NCBI RefSeq assembly: GCF_900105175.1
Contig: NZ_LT629771.1
Coordinates: forward strand, 1,302,001-1,366,000
DNA length: 64,000 nt
Direction: 5' to 3'
Source of the DNA: Jiangella sp. DSM 45060
GTDB taxonomy: Bacteria > Actinomycetota > Actinomycetes > Jiangellales > Jiangellaceae
Shown here: piece by piece, positions 44,023-52,770 of the stretch
Position numbering within the stretch: the stretch's first letter is position 1
Layout of the letters: each line of letters opens with the position of its first letter
The notes under the pieces: model-generated
Seen by the model: the letters and a program-made list of their open reading frames with translations, nothing else
The model's database searches: none
What the model was told of the DNA's origin: nothing
Made by a program: the position numbers and the translations under genes

Positions 44023-47000
44023 ATGCGACGACTTTATCGTTACATCCCATTCGCGCTGCTGACGGCCTTACTGGCCTCCCTGCTCCCGGGCCTGGCCATC
44101 AGTTCCGCGCACGTCCCCGAGGACGAGTACCAGGTCCTGTTCTTCCACAAGACGACCGGCTTCCGGCACGACTCCATCCCGGCTGCTCTCAACGCGGTCG
44201 AGGAACTCGGCGCGGAGCACGGCTTCACCGTGACCGAGACGCAGGACGCGTCGATCTTCACCGAGGACGGGCTGGCCGAGTTCGAGGCCATCGTCTTCTA
44301 CACCGACGGCGAGAACACCCTCGACGCCGCCCAGCGCCAGGCGTTCGAGCGCTACATCCACAACGGCGGCGGGTTCGCGGGCCTGCACTCGACGTCGAAC
44401 ATGGACAAGACCGACTGGCCCTGGTGGTCGGACCTCATGGGCGGCGCGTTCTTCCGCAACCACCCCTCGGGCGCGGACCAGTTCCAGGACGCCACGGTCC
44501 GGATCGAGGACGCCACGCACCCGTCGACGGCCGGTCTGCCGGCGGAGTGGGTCCGCGAGGACGAGTGGTACAACTTCACCGCCAACCCGCGCGAGAAGGT
44601 GCACGTCCTGGCCACGCTCGACGAGTCGACCTACAACCCGGGATCCGGCGCCATGGGTGCGGACCACCCGATCACCTGGTGCGCCAACTTCGACGGCGGC
44701 CGCACCTGGTACACCGCGCTGGGCCACAGCTCGGCGTATTACGACGAACCGCTGATGCGCGAGCACCTCCTCGGCGGCATCGAGTGGGCCGCCGGAGCCG
44801 CCGAGGGCGACTGCGGCGAACCGCGCGACGGCATTCCCACCGAGGCCTCCTTCGAGAAGATCGCCCTCGACGACAACACCGCCAACCCGATGGAGCTCGC
44901 CGTCGCGCCCGACGGCCGGGTGTTCTACGTCGAACTGGGCGGCGCGGTGAAGATCTACGAACCCGAGACCGGCGCCGTGAAGGTCGCCGCGCAGATCCCG
45001 GTGCACCGCGGCAACGAGAACGGGTTGCTGGGCATCGCCCTCGACCCCGACTTCGAGACCAACCAGTGGCTCTACCTCTTCTACAGCGCGCCCTCGCCGG
45101 AGGTGCAGCACGTCTCCCGGTTCACCGTCGACGGCGACGAGCTCGACCTGGCGTCGGAGTCGGTGCTGCTCGAGATCCCGCACCAGCGGGAGGTCTGCTG
45201 CCACTCCGCCGGCTCGATGACGTTCGGGCCGGACGGCAACCTCTACATCTCCACCGGTGACGACACCGCCCACTTCGCCTCGCAGGGCTTCGCCCCCATC
45301 GACGGGCGCATCTACGACAACCAGGTGAGCGAGGACGCCAAGCGTTCCTACGACGCCCGGCGGACCTCGGGCAACACCAACGACCTGCGCGGCAAGATCA
45401 TCCGGATCACCCCCGAGGACGACGGCACCTACTCGATCCCCGAGGGGAACCTGTTCCCGCCCGAGACCTCGGATCCGGACCTCACCCGGCCGGAGATCTA
45501 CACGATGGGCCATCGCAACCCGTTCCGGATCGCCGTCGACGACGAGACGGGCTGGATCTACGCCGGCGAGGTCGGGCCGGACGCCGGCAGCGACAACCCG
45601 AACCGCGGCCCGCGCGGGTACGACGAGTGGAACCAGATCCGGGAAGCCGGCAATTACGGCTGGCCCTACTGCATCGGGAACAACCAGGCCTATCGGGAGT
45701 GGGACTTCGCGACCAGCACCCCGGGCGAGTTCTTCGACTGTGAGAACGGCCCGGCCAACGACTCGCCGTTCAACACGGGCCTGGACGTCGTGCCTCCGGC
45801 CAAGGACGCGTTCATCTGGTACCCGTACGGCGAGTCGCCGCAGTTCCCGGAGCTCCCCACGGGCGGCGGCCGCACGGCGTACGCCGGCGACGTCTACCAC
45901 TACGAGGAGGGCCTGCTCGGCGACGGACAGTTCCCCGAGTACTACGACGGCGCCGTGTTCGTCATGGAGTGGTCGCGCAAGTGGATCGGCGCGCTGCGAC
46001 TGGACGACAACGGCGCCTACGAGAGCTTCGAGCAGTTCATGCCGAGCACGCTGTTCCGCAGTCCGCACGACATGGAGTTCGGGCCGGACGGCGCGATGTA
46101 CCTCATCGAGTGGGGCATGGACTTCAACTACGCCGGAGGCAACGTCAACCCCGACTCCGGGCTGTACAAGATCAACTACACCGAGGGCGCCCGCACCCCG
46201 GTCGCCGAGGCCAGTGCCGACAAGGACTCCGGGCCCACGCCGCTGGAGGTCACGTTCTCGAGCGAGGGCAGCAACGACCCGGACGGCGACGAGCTGACCT
46301 TCACCTGGGACTTCGGCGACGGCACCACCTCCGAGGAGCCGAACCCGACGCACACCTTCACCGAGCCCGGCGAGTACACGGTACGGCTGACCGCCACCGA
46401 CCCCTCCGGACGTTCCGGCAACTCCAACCTGACCATCACCGCCGGCAACACCCGGCCCGAGGTGACGATCGAGCTGCCGGCGCACGGCCAGGTCTTCGAC
46501 TGGGGCGACGAGATCCCGTACCGCGTCACCGTCGACGACGCCGAGGACGGGTCCGGGCCGGCGATCGACTGTGAGCGCGTCACCGTCCAGCAGGGGCTCT
46601 ACCACGACGAGGGCGGCAACGCTCACGTCCACCCGGGCCAGCCGCAGACCGGCTGCGAGGGCGTCATCGTCACCCAGGAGGACGCGGAGCACGGCGACGC
46701 CGCGGACATCTCTCTCACGGTGACGGCCAGCTACACCGACGACGGCGGCGAGACCGGCGCGCCGGCGCTGACCGGCGGCGTCACGCATCTGCTGCAGCAG
46801 CGGCGCAAGGAGACGGAGCACTTCGCCGCGGCCGAAGGCATCGAGGCCGACGAGGCCGGCGACGAGGAGACCGGCGGCGGCGAGGCCATCAGCGGCCAGA
46901 ACGGCGCCTGGGCCTCGTACGAGCCGTACAACCTCGCGGGCATCGGCGAGATGACCCTGCGGGTGGCGACGGCCGACGACACCACGGTCGAGGTGCGGCG

Positions 47001-48099
47001 CGACGGGCCGGATGGCGAGCTGCTGGGCACGGCCGCGATCGAGGGCAACGCCGAGATCGGCCGCACCGCCGGTCCGGAGGGCTTCCACAGCGCCGTCCGG
47101 CTCGGTGGCTCGAGCCAGCTCGAGTCCGTCGAGCTGCCCGACGGAGTGGTCAGCGGTCTGGAGGACTTCACCGCCTCGGCCTGGGTGAACTGGTCCGGAG
47201 GCCAGTCGTGGGCGCGGATCTTCGACTTCGGCTCCGGGACGGGCACCTACATGTTCCTCACCCCGGCCGCCGGAGGGACGAACAACCTCAGGTACGCCAT
47301 CACGACCGGTTCCGGAGAGCAGATCATCAACGGGTCGCAGCCGCTGCCCAGCGATGGCTGGCACCATGTCGCCGTCACGCTCGCCGGCACCACCGGCACG
47401 TTGTACCTCGACGGCACGCCCATCGGGACCAACGCCAACATGACCCTCGACCCGTCCGACCTGGGGGAGACCACCCAGAACTGGATCGGCGACTCCCAGT
47501 ACTCGGCGGACCCGCTGCTCAACGGTGCTGTCGACGACGTCAACCTCTTCGGCCGTGCGCTGTCCCAGAGCGAGATCCAGGCGCTGGTGGCGGCTCCGGG
47601 CGGCGGCGACGGAGGCGACGTCGCCTGGTACCGGTTCGACGAGGACGGCGGCACCACCGCCACGGACTCGTCCGGCCAGGGCAACGACGCGACGATCGTG
47701 ATCGCCGACGACGCCGCGACCTGGCAGAACGTGACCGTCGACCTGAGCCCGGCCGAGGGCACGTTCCCGCTGTACCTCGTCTTCCCCGAGGGCCCGGTGC
47801 GGGTCAACTGGATGGAGCTCGCCGCCGGCGACGGCGGACCGGGCACCTGTCCGGCTCCGGATCAGCGTGAGACCGTGGTCGTCGGCGACGTCGACAGCGG
47901 CGTCACCAACCACGGCGTCGACGGCGGCTGCACCGTCAACGACCTGATCCTGGACGAGGAGCCATGGGCGGTGCGCGGCGAGTTCATCCGGCACGTTCGC
48001 GACGTGACCGGCCAACTCGTCGACCACGGTGTACTCAGCACGCGCGAGGCGCTGGCCGTGAACCTCGCCGCCGGCCGCAGTGACGTCGGCAAGGGCTGA
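44023..48099 (+). CDS. Giant secreted ThuA / sorbosone-dehydrogenase-like / PKD protein with nested LamG
   Basis: A 1358-residue exported protein. The signal peptide is at about 1-29. A ThuA-like domain (about 30-260; LFFHKTTGFRHDSIP) is followed by a sugar/sorbosone dehydrogenase-type beta-propeller (about 274-723), then a PKD domain (about 724-806; TFTWDFGDG). A beta region and a CBM6-like module come next. That module appears split: part one ends near residue 1004, a LamG/concanavalin-like domain occupies about 1005-1222, and the second CBM6 half (NVTVDLSPAEGTFPLYLVF) resumes at about 1234. A conserved short tail with NDLI follows. ATG 44023 has GAGAGG upstream. Some members of the propeller family bind PQQ and oxidise aldoses. 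The role here is probably extracellular glycan oxidation or binding. Confidence 0.82.
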   Translation: MRRLYRYIPFALLTALLASLLPGLAISSAHVPEDEYQVLFFHKTTGFRHDSIPAALNAVEELGAEHGFTVTETQDASIFTEDGLAEFEAIVFYTDGENTLDAAQRQAFERYIHNGGGFAGLHSTSNMDKTDWPWWSDLMGGAFFRNHPSGADQFQDATVRIEDATHPSTAGLPAEWVREDEWYNFTANPREKVHVLATLDESTYNPGSGAMGADHPITWCANFDGGRTWYTALGHSSAYYDEPLMREHLLGGIEWAAGAAEGDCGEPRDGIPTEASFEKIALDDNTANPMELAVAPDGRVFYVELGGAVKIYEPETGAVKVAAQIPVHRGNENGLLGIALDPDFETNQWLYLFYSAPSPEVQHVSRFTVDGDELDLASESVLLEIPHQREVCCHSAGSMTFGPDGNLYISTGDDTAHFASQGFAPIDGRIYDNQVSEDAKRSYDARRTSGNTNDLRGKIIRITPEDDGTYSIPEGNLFPPETSDPDLTRPEIYTMGHRNPFRIAVDDETGWIYAGEVGPDAGSDNPNRGPRGYDEWNQIREAGNYGWPYCIGNNQAYREWDFATSTPGEFFDCENGPANDSPFNTGLDVVPPAKDAFIWYPYGESPQFPELPTGGGRTAYAGDVYHYEEGLLGDGQFPEYYDGAVFVMEWSRKWIGALRLDDNGAYESFEQFMPSTLFRSPHDMEFGPDGAMYLIEWGMDFNYAGGNVNPDSGLYKINYTEGARTPVAEASADKDSGPTPLEVTFSSEGSNDPDGDELTFTWDFGDGTTSEEPNPTHTFTEPGEYTVRLTATDPSGRSGNSNLTITAGNTRPEVTIELPAHGQVFDWGDEIPYRVTVDDAEDGSGPAIDCERVTVQQGLYHDEGGNAHVHPGQPQTGCEGVIVTQEDAEHGDAADISLTVTASYTDDGGETGAPALTGGVTHLLQQRRKETEHFAAAEGIEADEAGDEETGGGEAISGQNGAWASYEPYNLAGIGEMTLRVATADDTTVEVRRDGPDGELLGTAAIEGNAEIGRTAGPEGFHSAVRLGGSSQLESVELPDGVVSGLEDFTASAWVNWSGGQSWARIFDFGSGTGTYMFLTPAAGGTNNLRYAITTGSGEQIINGSQPLPSDGWHHVAVTLAGTTGTLYLDGTPIGTNANMTLDPSDLGETTQNWIGDSQYSADPLLNGAVDDVNLFGRALSQSEIQALVAAPGGGDGGDVAWYRFDEDGGTTATDSSGQGNDATIVIADDAATWQNVTVDLSPAEGTFPLYLVFPEGPVRVNWMELAAGDGGPGTCPAPDQRETVVVGDVDSGVTNHGVDGGCTVNDLILDEEPWAVRGEFIRHVRDVTGQLVDHGVLSTREALAVNLAAGRSDVGKG

Positions 48100-48119
48100 G
48101 CCGGCTCGCTCCTGACAGA

Positions 48120-48155
48120 GGTGGCCCGGGGGACGCTGCGCGCCCCCGGGCCACC
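48120..48155. terminator. Strong bidirectional terminator hairpin
   Basis: Perfect 13-bp stem GGTGGCCCGGGGG / CCCCCGGGCCACC with a 10-nt loop, followed by CTTC, between the convergent ThuA protein and helicase genes. It is the strongest hairpin in the window. Confidence 0.85.
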
Positions 48156-48160
48156 CTTCG

Positions 48161-50983
48161 TCACCGCCAGGCCACGCGCAGTGCCGTCGTCGCGGCGAAG
48201 GGGTCGTGGCCGCGGTGGGTGAGGAGGATCCCCTCGCCCTCAGGGGTGGCGGTGCGCACGGGGTCGCCGTCGCTGACCCAGCGGTTCCAGGCCGTGGCGA
48301 AGGCGCGCACCCGGCGCACGTTGGCGCCCAGAATCGACGGCACCGCGTGGTAGACCACCGGGTTCGGCGGGGCCTGGCCCGCGAGCCAGGCGCGGCCGGC
48401 CCGGCGCAGCGCCTCGGGCCGGTCCGGGATCGCCTCGACGAGGTAGCGCGGCACCACGTGGCGGGGCGAGACCAGCGGCGCGAGCAGCTCGTCCAGCGCG
48501 GCGACGAACAGGGCGGACGTCTCGGCGCTGACGTCGGCGAGGACCAGGCGATACGTGCCGTCGGGCTCGACGGCGGCGGTCACCGCGGCGGCGCCGGCCT
48601 CGGACAGGTCCGCCTCGTGCAGGGCGTCGGCGACGGCGCAGGCGAAGGCCAGCGGGTCCGGCCCGGGCGCCAGCCCGGCGAGGTCCCGTCCGGCGCGCAG
48701 CTGGGCGGCACGGACACGGCGGACCCGCGTCGCGCCGGCGGCCGCGCCGAGCGCCAGCGTCACGGCGGCCGGCCACCAGAGCGCCGCCACCGTCAGCACG
48801 GCCGTCAGCAGCGCCGTCAGCGCGACCGCGGCCCGCCACAGCGCCCGCCGGCCGTACGGCCGGGCGGGTGGCGGACCGGCGCCGCGCGCGGCCGGGACCA
48901 GAGGGGGCGGCCGGTGGGCCGGCCCGGCCACCATCCGGGCGACGCCGGTGTGCTGCGGCGTCACCCGGATGGTGTGCACCAGCTCGTCGCGGTACGGCGT
49001 GCCGACCTGCCACAGCGCCCGCACCCGCGCGCGGTCCTCGGCCCGGGCCAGCATCAGGGCGTTCTCGGCGGGGAACTCGGCGACCGGCGGCGGCGCGTAG
49101 GGCGAGAGCCGGGGGTCGACGTGGCCGACGCCGGCGGCGATCTCGCCGGAGTCGGTGACGGCGAAGTAGCCGTCGTGCTTGCGGACGAACCGGTCCCAGC
49201 TGCTCGTGCCGCCGGGATGCTCCTCGGAGACGCACACGACGCTCCAGGTGTGCGCGACCTTCTCGGGCCAGTCCGGGTCGACGCGCAGGGCCCGGCCGCG
49301 GGTCTGCACCACCGCGGCCGGGGTGGTGGCGGTCGTCAGGTCGACGAGCGTGTTGACGCCCCTGGCGTCCCAGCCCTCGCCGAGCAGCGCCCGCGTGCCG
49401 ACCAGCGCTCGCGTCGCGCCGGTCTCGTAGAAGCGGGTGACCAGCGGCACCCAGTGCCGCGACCGCCAGCGGCCGGTGACGTCGACCGTCCCCGTGGCAT
49501 GCTCCGGGACGTCGTCGAGGTCGAGGCCGGGCGCGTGCTCGCGGACGAACGACACCAGCTTGCGGGCCGTGGTCGCGTCAGTGGCCACCGCACGACCCGT
49601 GACCAGCACCGCGTTGAGCCCGGCGGTGCGTGGGTCGGACAGCAGCCGGGCGAGCACCAGCCGCGCCGACCCCGCGTCGGCGTCGAGGACGCCCCGCAGG
49701 CGGGCCGGTAGCGTGGCCGCGGCCCGCTCGTGGTCGCACAGCACCAGGGCCCGCAGCCGATCGCCGAGGTTCGCCGTCTCGGCGGCCAGGATCTCCACCG
49801 TGGCGTCGGTGGTCGCCTCGCTGCGGGCCAGCACCCGGTCGACGGGGGAGCGGCCGCGGCGGACGCCGCGCTTCGTGAGCTGGTACCCGATCCCCGGCAG
49901 AGCGCCCCTGATCGCCTCGACGGCGGCACGGTCGCGTGGGTCGTCCGAGGTCAGCAGCGCCGCCGATACCCAGTCGTGCAGCAGCGTCACCCAGTCCTGC
50001 GCGGTCGGGTCGTGCCGGTGCTCCTCGCGGACGACGGCGCCGTCGGGCAGGGCGAGCAGGCCGGCGTGGTGGAAGCGCAGCGCGGCCGCCGCCACCTCCG
50101 GCGCCTCGCCCTCGAGCCGGGACCACGCGAGCGGCGGCGCGGCGCCGGCGCCGGTCCGCCGCGCCACGAATCGCTCGTCCAGCCAGCTCAGCAGGCTGAC
50201 ACTGGCGAAGTCCGGTGCGAGCAGGTCGTTCTGGAGCTCCGCGAACCGCTCGGCCTCCGTGGCCAGCCATTGCGACTCCGTCGGCGACGGCGATGTGAAC
50301 CAGGCCAGCTCGGCGAACGGCGCGAGATGCCCCTCCCGTACCACCGACGGGATCGACGTGCTGTAGAGCGGCGACCCGAACAGCCGGTCGACCAGGTCGG
50401 CCTGGCCGGCGGTCAGGGTGCTCGGCGGCGTCCCCGTCAGGCCGATGACGTGCGCCTCGGGCAGGTCGTCGAGCAGTTCGGCCAGCAGCCGGCCCCACAC
50501 CTCGAGCAGGTGGTGACACTCGTCGAGGACGAGGGTGATCGGCCCGGCCGTCTCGAGCGCCTCGACCAGCGCGCGGCCGTTCTCGTGCAGGCGGCCGCGC
50601 AGGCCGCCCGTGCGCTCGTGCCCCTCCTCGTCGACCTCCGCGTCGGGGTCGAAGCTGGCCAGCGCCTGGTACGTCAGAGCCGTGACGGGCCGGCCCAGGT
50701 CGCGGCCGGTGCCCGCCGGGATGTGCGCCGGGGTGAACTCGCGCCACGCCGCGACCCACTGTCCCTGGATGGCCGTGTTCGGCCCGAACACCACCACCGG
50801 CTGCCCGAGGCGGCGGGCCGCCTCCAACCCGACGAGGGTCTTGCCGGCGCCCGGAGGCAGCACCACCCACGCCCGCCGCCGGCCCGCCGCGAACGCCTCG
50901 CCGAGCGCGTCGAGGGCCAGCCGCTGGTGCCGCCGGAACGGCCGCGGATACCCCGCCGCCGCCCACCCCTCCTCGTCGCGCAT
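48161..50983 (-). CDS. SF2 DEAD/DEAH-type helicase with C-terminal transmembrane hairpin
   Basis: A 940-residue protein. Residues about 10-230 form RecA domain 1 with motif I LPPGAGKT (42-49), motif II DECHH (154-158) and motif III LTGTPPS. RecA domain 2 (about 440-610) has GTRALLGEGWDARGVNT and motif VI QTRGRALR. The family is like XPB or type III restriction-type helicases. A hydrophobic region (about 714-755) can form two membrane helices, followed by a soluble C-terminal domain of about 185 residues with no recognised fold. Membrane tethering is unusual for this class. It lies 40 bp after the MalG-type permease gene on the same strand, though no role in sugar uptake is apparent. Function unknown; nucleic-acid remodelling at the membrane is one possibility. 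Confidence 0.8.
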   Translation of the reverse strand: MRDEEGWAAAGYPRPFRRHQRLALDALGEAFAAGRRRAWVVLPPGAGKTLVGLEAARRLGQPVVVFGPNTAIQGQWVAAWREFTPAHIPAGTGRDLGRPVTALTYQALASFDPDAEVDEEGHERTGGLRGRLHENGRALVEALETAGPITLVLDECHHLLEVWGRLLAELLDDLPEAHVIGLTGTPPSTLTAGQADLVDRLFGSPLYSTSIPSVVREGHLAPFAELAWFTSPSPTESQWLATEAERFAELQNDLLAPDFASVSLLSWLDERFVARRTGAGAAPPLAWSRLEGEAPEVAAAALRFHHAGLLALPDGAVVREEHRHDPTAQDWVTLLHDWVSAALLTSDDPRDRAAVEAIRGALPGIGYQLTKRGVRRGRSPVDRVLARSEATTDATVEILAAETANLGDRLRALVLCDHERAAATLPARLRGVLDADAGSARLVLARLLSDPRTAGLNAVLVTGRAVATDATTARKLVSFVREHAPGLDLDDVPEHATGTVDVTGRWRSRHWVPLVTRFYETGATRALVGTRALLGEGWDARGVNTLVDLTTATTPAAVVQTRGRALRVDPDWPEKVAHTWSVVCVSEEHPGGTSSWDRFVRKHDGYFAVTDSGEIAAGVGHVDPRLSPYAPPPVAEFPAENALMLARAEDRARVRALWQVGTPYRDELVHTIRVTPQHTGVARMVAGPAHRPPPLVPAARGAGPPPARPYGRRALWRAAVALTALLTAVLTVAALWWPAAVTLALGAAAGATRVRRVRAAQLRAGRDLAGLAPGPDPLAFACAVADALHEADLSEAGAAAVTAAVEPDGTYRLVLADVSAETSALFVAALDELLAPLVSPRHVVPRYLVEAIPDRPEALRRAGRAWLAGQAPPNPVVYHAVPSILGANVRRVRAFATAWNRWVSDGDPVRTATPEGEGILLTHRGHDPFAATTALRVAWR

Positions 50984-51023
50984 CGGCTCATCATGCCCGA
51001 GGACGCGAAGCGGCCGGCCGCGA

Positions 51024-51878
51024 TTACGACTTCAGGCCGCCGGCCGTCAGACCCGCGACCACGTGCCGTTGCGCGAAGAAGAACACCAGCAGCACCGGGA
51101 TGACCGAGAGCGTGGTCGCCGCCATCTGCACGCCCCAGAGCGGCCCCGCGAACGGGTCCTCGTAGTGCGTCAGGGCGACCGGCACGGTCAGCAGCGACGT
51201 GTCGCGGATGTAGACGAGTGGCTCGAGGAACTGGTTCCAGCTGTACCAGCAGCACAGGACGACGACGGCCGCGATCGAGGGACGGACGAGCGGCAGGTAG
51301 ACCTGCAGCATGGTCCGCCACCGGCCCGAGCCGTCGAGCGTGGCCGCCTCCTCGAACTCCCGGGGGAGCGTGAGGAACGCCTGCCGCATCACGAACGTCG
51401 CGATCGGTGACGTCGTGAGGATCGCCGTGAAGACGACCAGCGGGAGGAGCGTGTTCGTCCAGCCCAGGTCGGACGCCAGCCGGAACAGGGGGATGATCGT
51501 CGCTTCCGGCGGGATGAAGATGCCGCTGAGCAGGATCACGAACGCCACACCGGCGCCGAGCGGCCGGACCCGGGCCAGCGCGTAGCCCGCCAGCACCGAC
51601 AACACCAGCGTGACAGCGCAGACCGCCACCATGACGATCACGGAGTTCAGGAACTGCCGGCCGAACGGCTGCAGCTCGAACACCCGGGCGAAGTTGTCCC
51701 AGCGGACGTCGTCGGGGATCACCGACGGCGGATACCGCAGGATCTCGTTCGGCGACTTGAGCGATCCGCTGATCATCCAGAGGACGGGCGCGATGAACAC
51801 GAGCGCGACGACGCTCAGCACCAGGTATCTCAGCCCGGTCCGCGCCCGGCGGGCGACGGCGGGATCAGTCCGACTCAT
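51024..51878 (-). CDS. Carbohydrate ABC transporter permease, MalG type
   Basis: Membrane permease of 284 residues. The EAA loop is EEAATLDGSG, then VYLP. It overlaps the MalF-type gene by 14 bp. The helicase gene follows 40 bp downstream in the same direction, so some read-through is possible. Confidence 0.91.
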   Translation of the reverse strand: MSRTDPAVARRARTGLRYLVLSVVALVFIAPVLWMISGSLKSPNEILRYPPSVIPDDVRWDNFARVFELQPFGRQFLNSVIVMVAVCAVTLVLSVLAGYALARVRPLGAGVAFVILLSGIFIPPEATIIPLFRLASDLGWTNTLLPLVVFTAILTTSPIATFVMRQAFLTLPREFEEAATLDGSGRWRTMLQVYLPLVRPSIAAVVVLCCWYSWNQFLEPLVYIRDTSLLTVPVALTHYEDPFAGPLWGVQMAATTLSVIPVLLVFFFAQRHVVAGLTAGGLKS

Positions 51879-52770
51879 GGAACACCACCCGCTTCCGCAG
51901 CTGCCAGATCACGCCGGTCAGCACCAGGATGATCGCGAACAGGAGCACCGACAGCGCGCTGGCGTAGCCGACGTCGTTGAGTTCGAAGGCCTGCTTGTAG
52001 ATCTCGAACGACAGCACCGTGCTCTGCACGCCCGGGCCGCCCTCAGTCAACAGCAGCACGACCTCGAACACCTTGAACGAGCCGACGATCATGAGCATGA
52101 AGACCATGAGGATCGACGGCGAGATCTGCGGCACCACGACGTGCCGGAAGACGCCCTGCCGGGAGGCGCCGTCGATCCGGGCCGCGTCGACCAACTCGTC
52201 GGGCACGGCCTGGAGCGCCGCGAGGAAGATCATCATGTTGATGCCCACGTTCTTCATGAGCTGGATGACCGCGAACACGGCGAGGGTGAGCCAGCCACCG
52301 CGCAGCCACGCGAACGGACCGAGCCCGGCCACGCCCACGACGGCGTCGAGCAGCCCCTGCGGCTGCACGATGAAGCTCCACACCAGAGTCCAGGCCACCA
52401 TCGTCACGAGCGCGGGAACGAAGATCATCGACCGGAAGAACCCGATGCCGCGCAGCTTCTGGTTGACCAGCATCGCCAGACCCAGCGAGACCACGGTGCC
52501 CGTGACGCTCAGGACGCAGACGAAGAACAGCGTGTTCGGCAGGATCGTCCGCATGTCCGGTTCGTCGAGGATCCGGGCATAGTTCTCCAGGCCCACGAAC
52601 GTCTGACGGCCGGCCAGCACGTTGACCTCGTTGAGGCTCAGCCAGATCACCCAGCCGAGCGCGAGCACCCCGACCGCCGTGAACCCGACGAACTGCGGCG
52701 CCAGCAGCAGGTACCCGAAGCCGTTGCGGCCGCCGTCGCCGCGGAACGGCCGCCGTCCGCGTGCCGCCAT
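51865..52770 (-). CDS. Carbohydrate ABC transporter permease, MalF type
   Basis: Membrane permease of 301 residues after a basic, Gly-rich N-terminus (about 20 residues). The EAA loop is VDAARIDGAS, then VVVP. Its ATG (52770-52768) shares one base with the binding-protein stop. There is no hairpin between the two. Confidence 0.91.
   Translation of the reverse strand: MAARGRRPFRGDGGRNGFGYLLLAPQFVGFTAVGVLALGWVIWLSLNEVNVLAGRQTFVGLENYARILDEPDMRTILPNTLFFVCVLSVTGTVVSLGLAMLVNQKLRGIGFFRSMIFVPALVTMVAWTLVWSFIVQPQGLLDAVVGVAGLGPFAWLRGGWLTLAVFAVIQLMKNVGINMMIFLAALQAVPDELVDAARIDGASRQGVFRHVVVPQISPSILMVFMLMIVGSFKVFEVVLLLTEGGPGVQSTVLSFEIYKQAFELNDVGYASALSVLLFAIILVLTGVIWQLRKRVVFHESD

Noticed and set aside
44068-48027. 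1319-codon open frame on the minus strand
   Set aside because: It is exactly opposite the ThuA/propeller/PKD protein, whose domains are clear. The antisense translation is repetitive Val/Arg/Gly/Asp without motifs.
48161-50983. Helicase as part of a restriction or anti-phage system
   Set aside because: No nuclease, methyltransferase or other defence gene is adjacent; neighbours are a sugar transporter and a secreted protein. Left as an open question only.
50998-51030. GC-rich self-complementary stretch between the permease and helicase genes as terminator
   Set aside because: The stem (GCGGCCGGCCGC) has no loop and could not form a proper hairpin.
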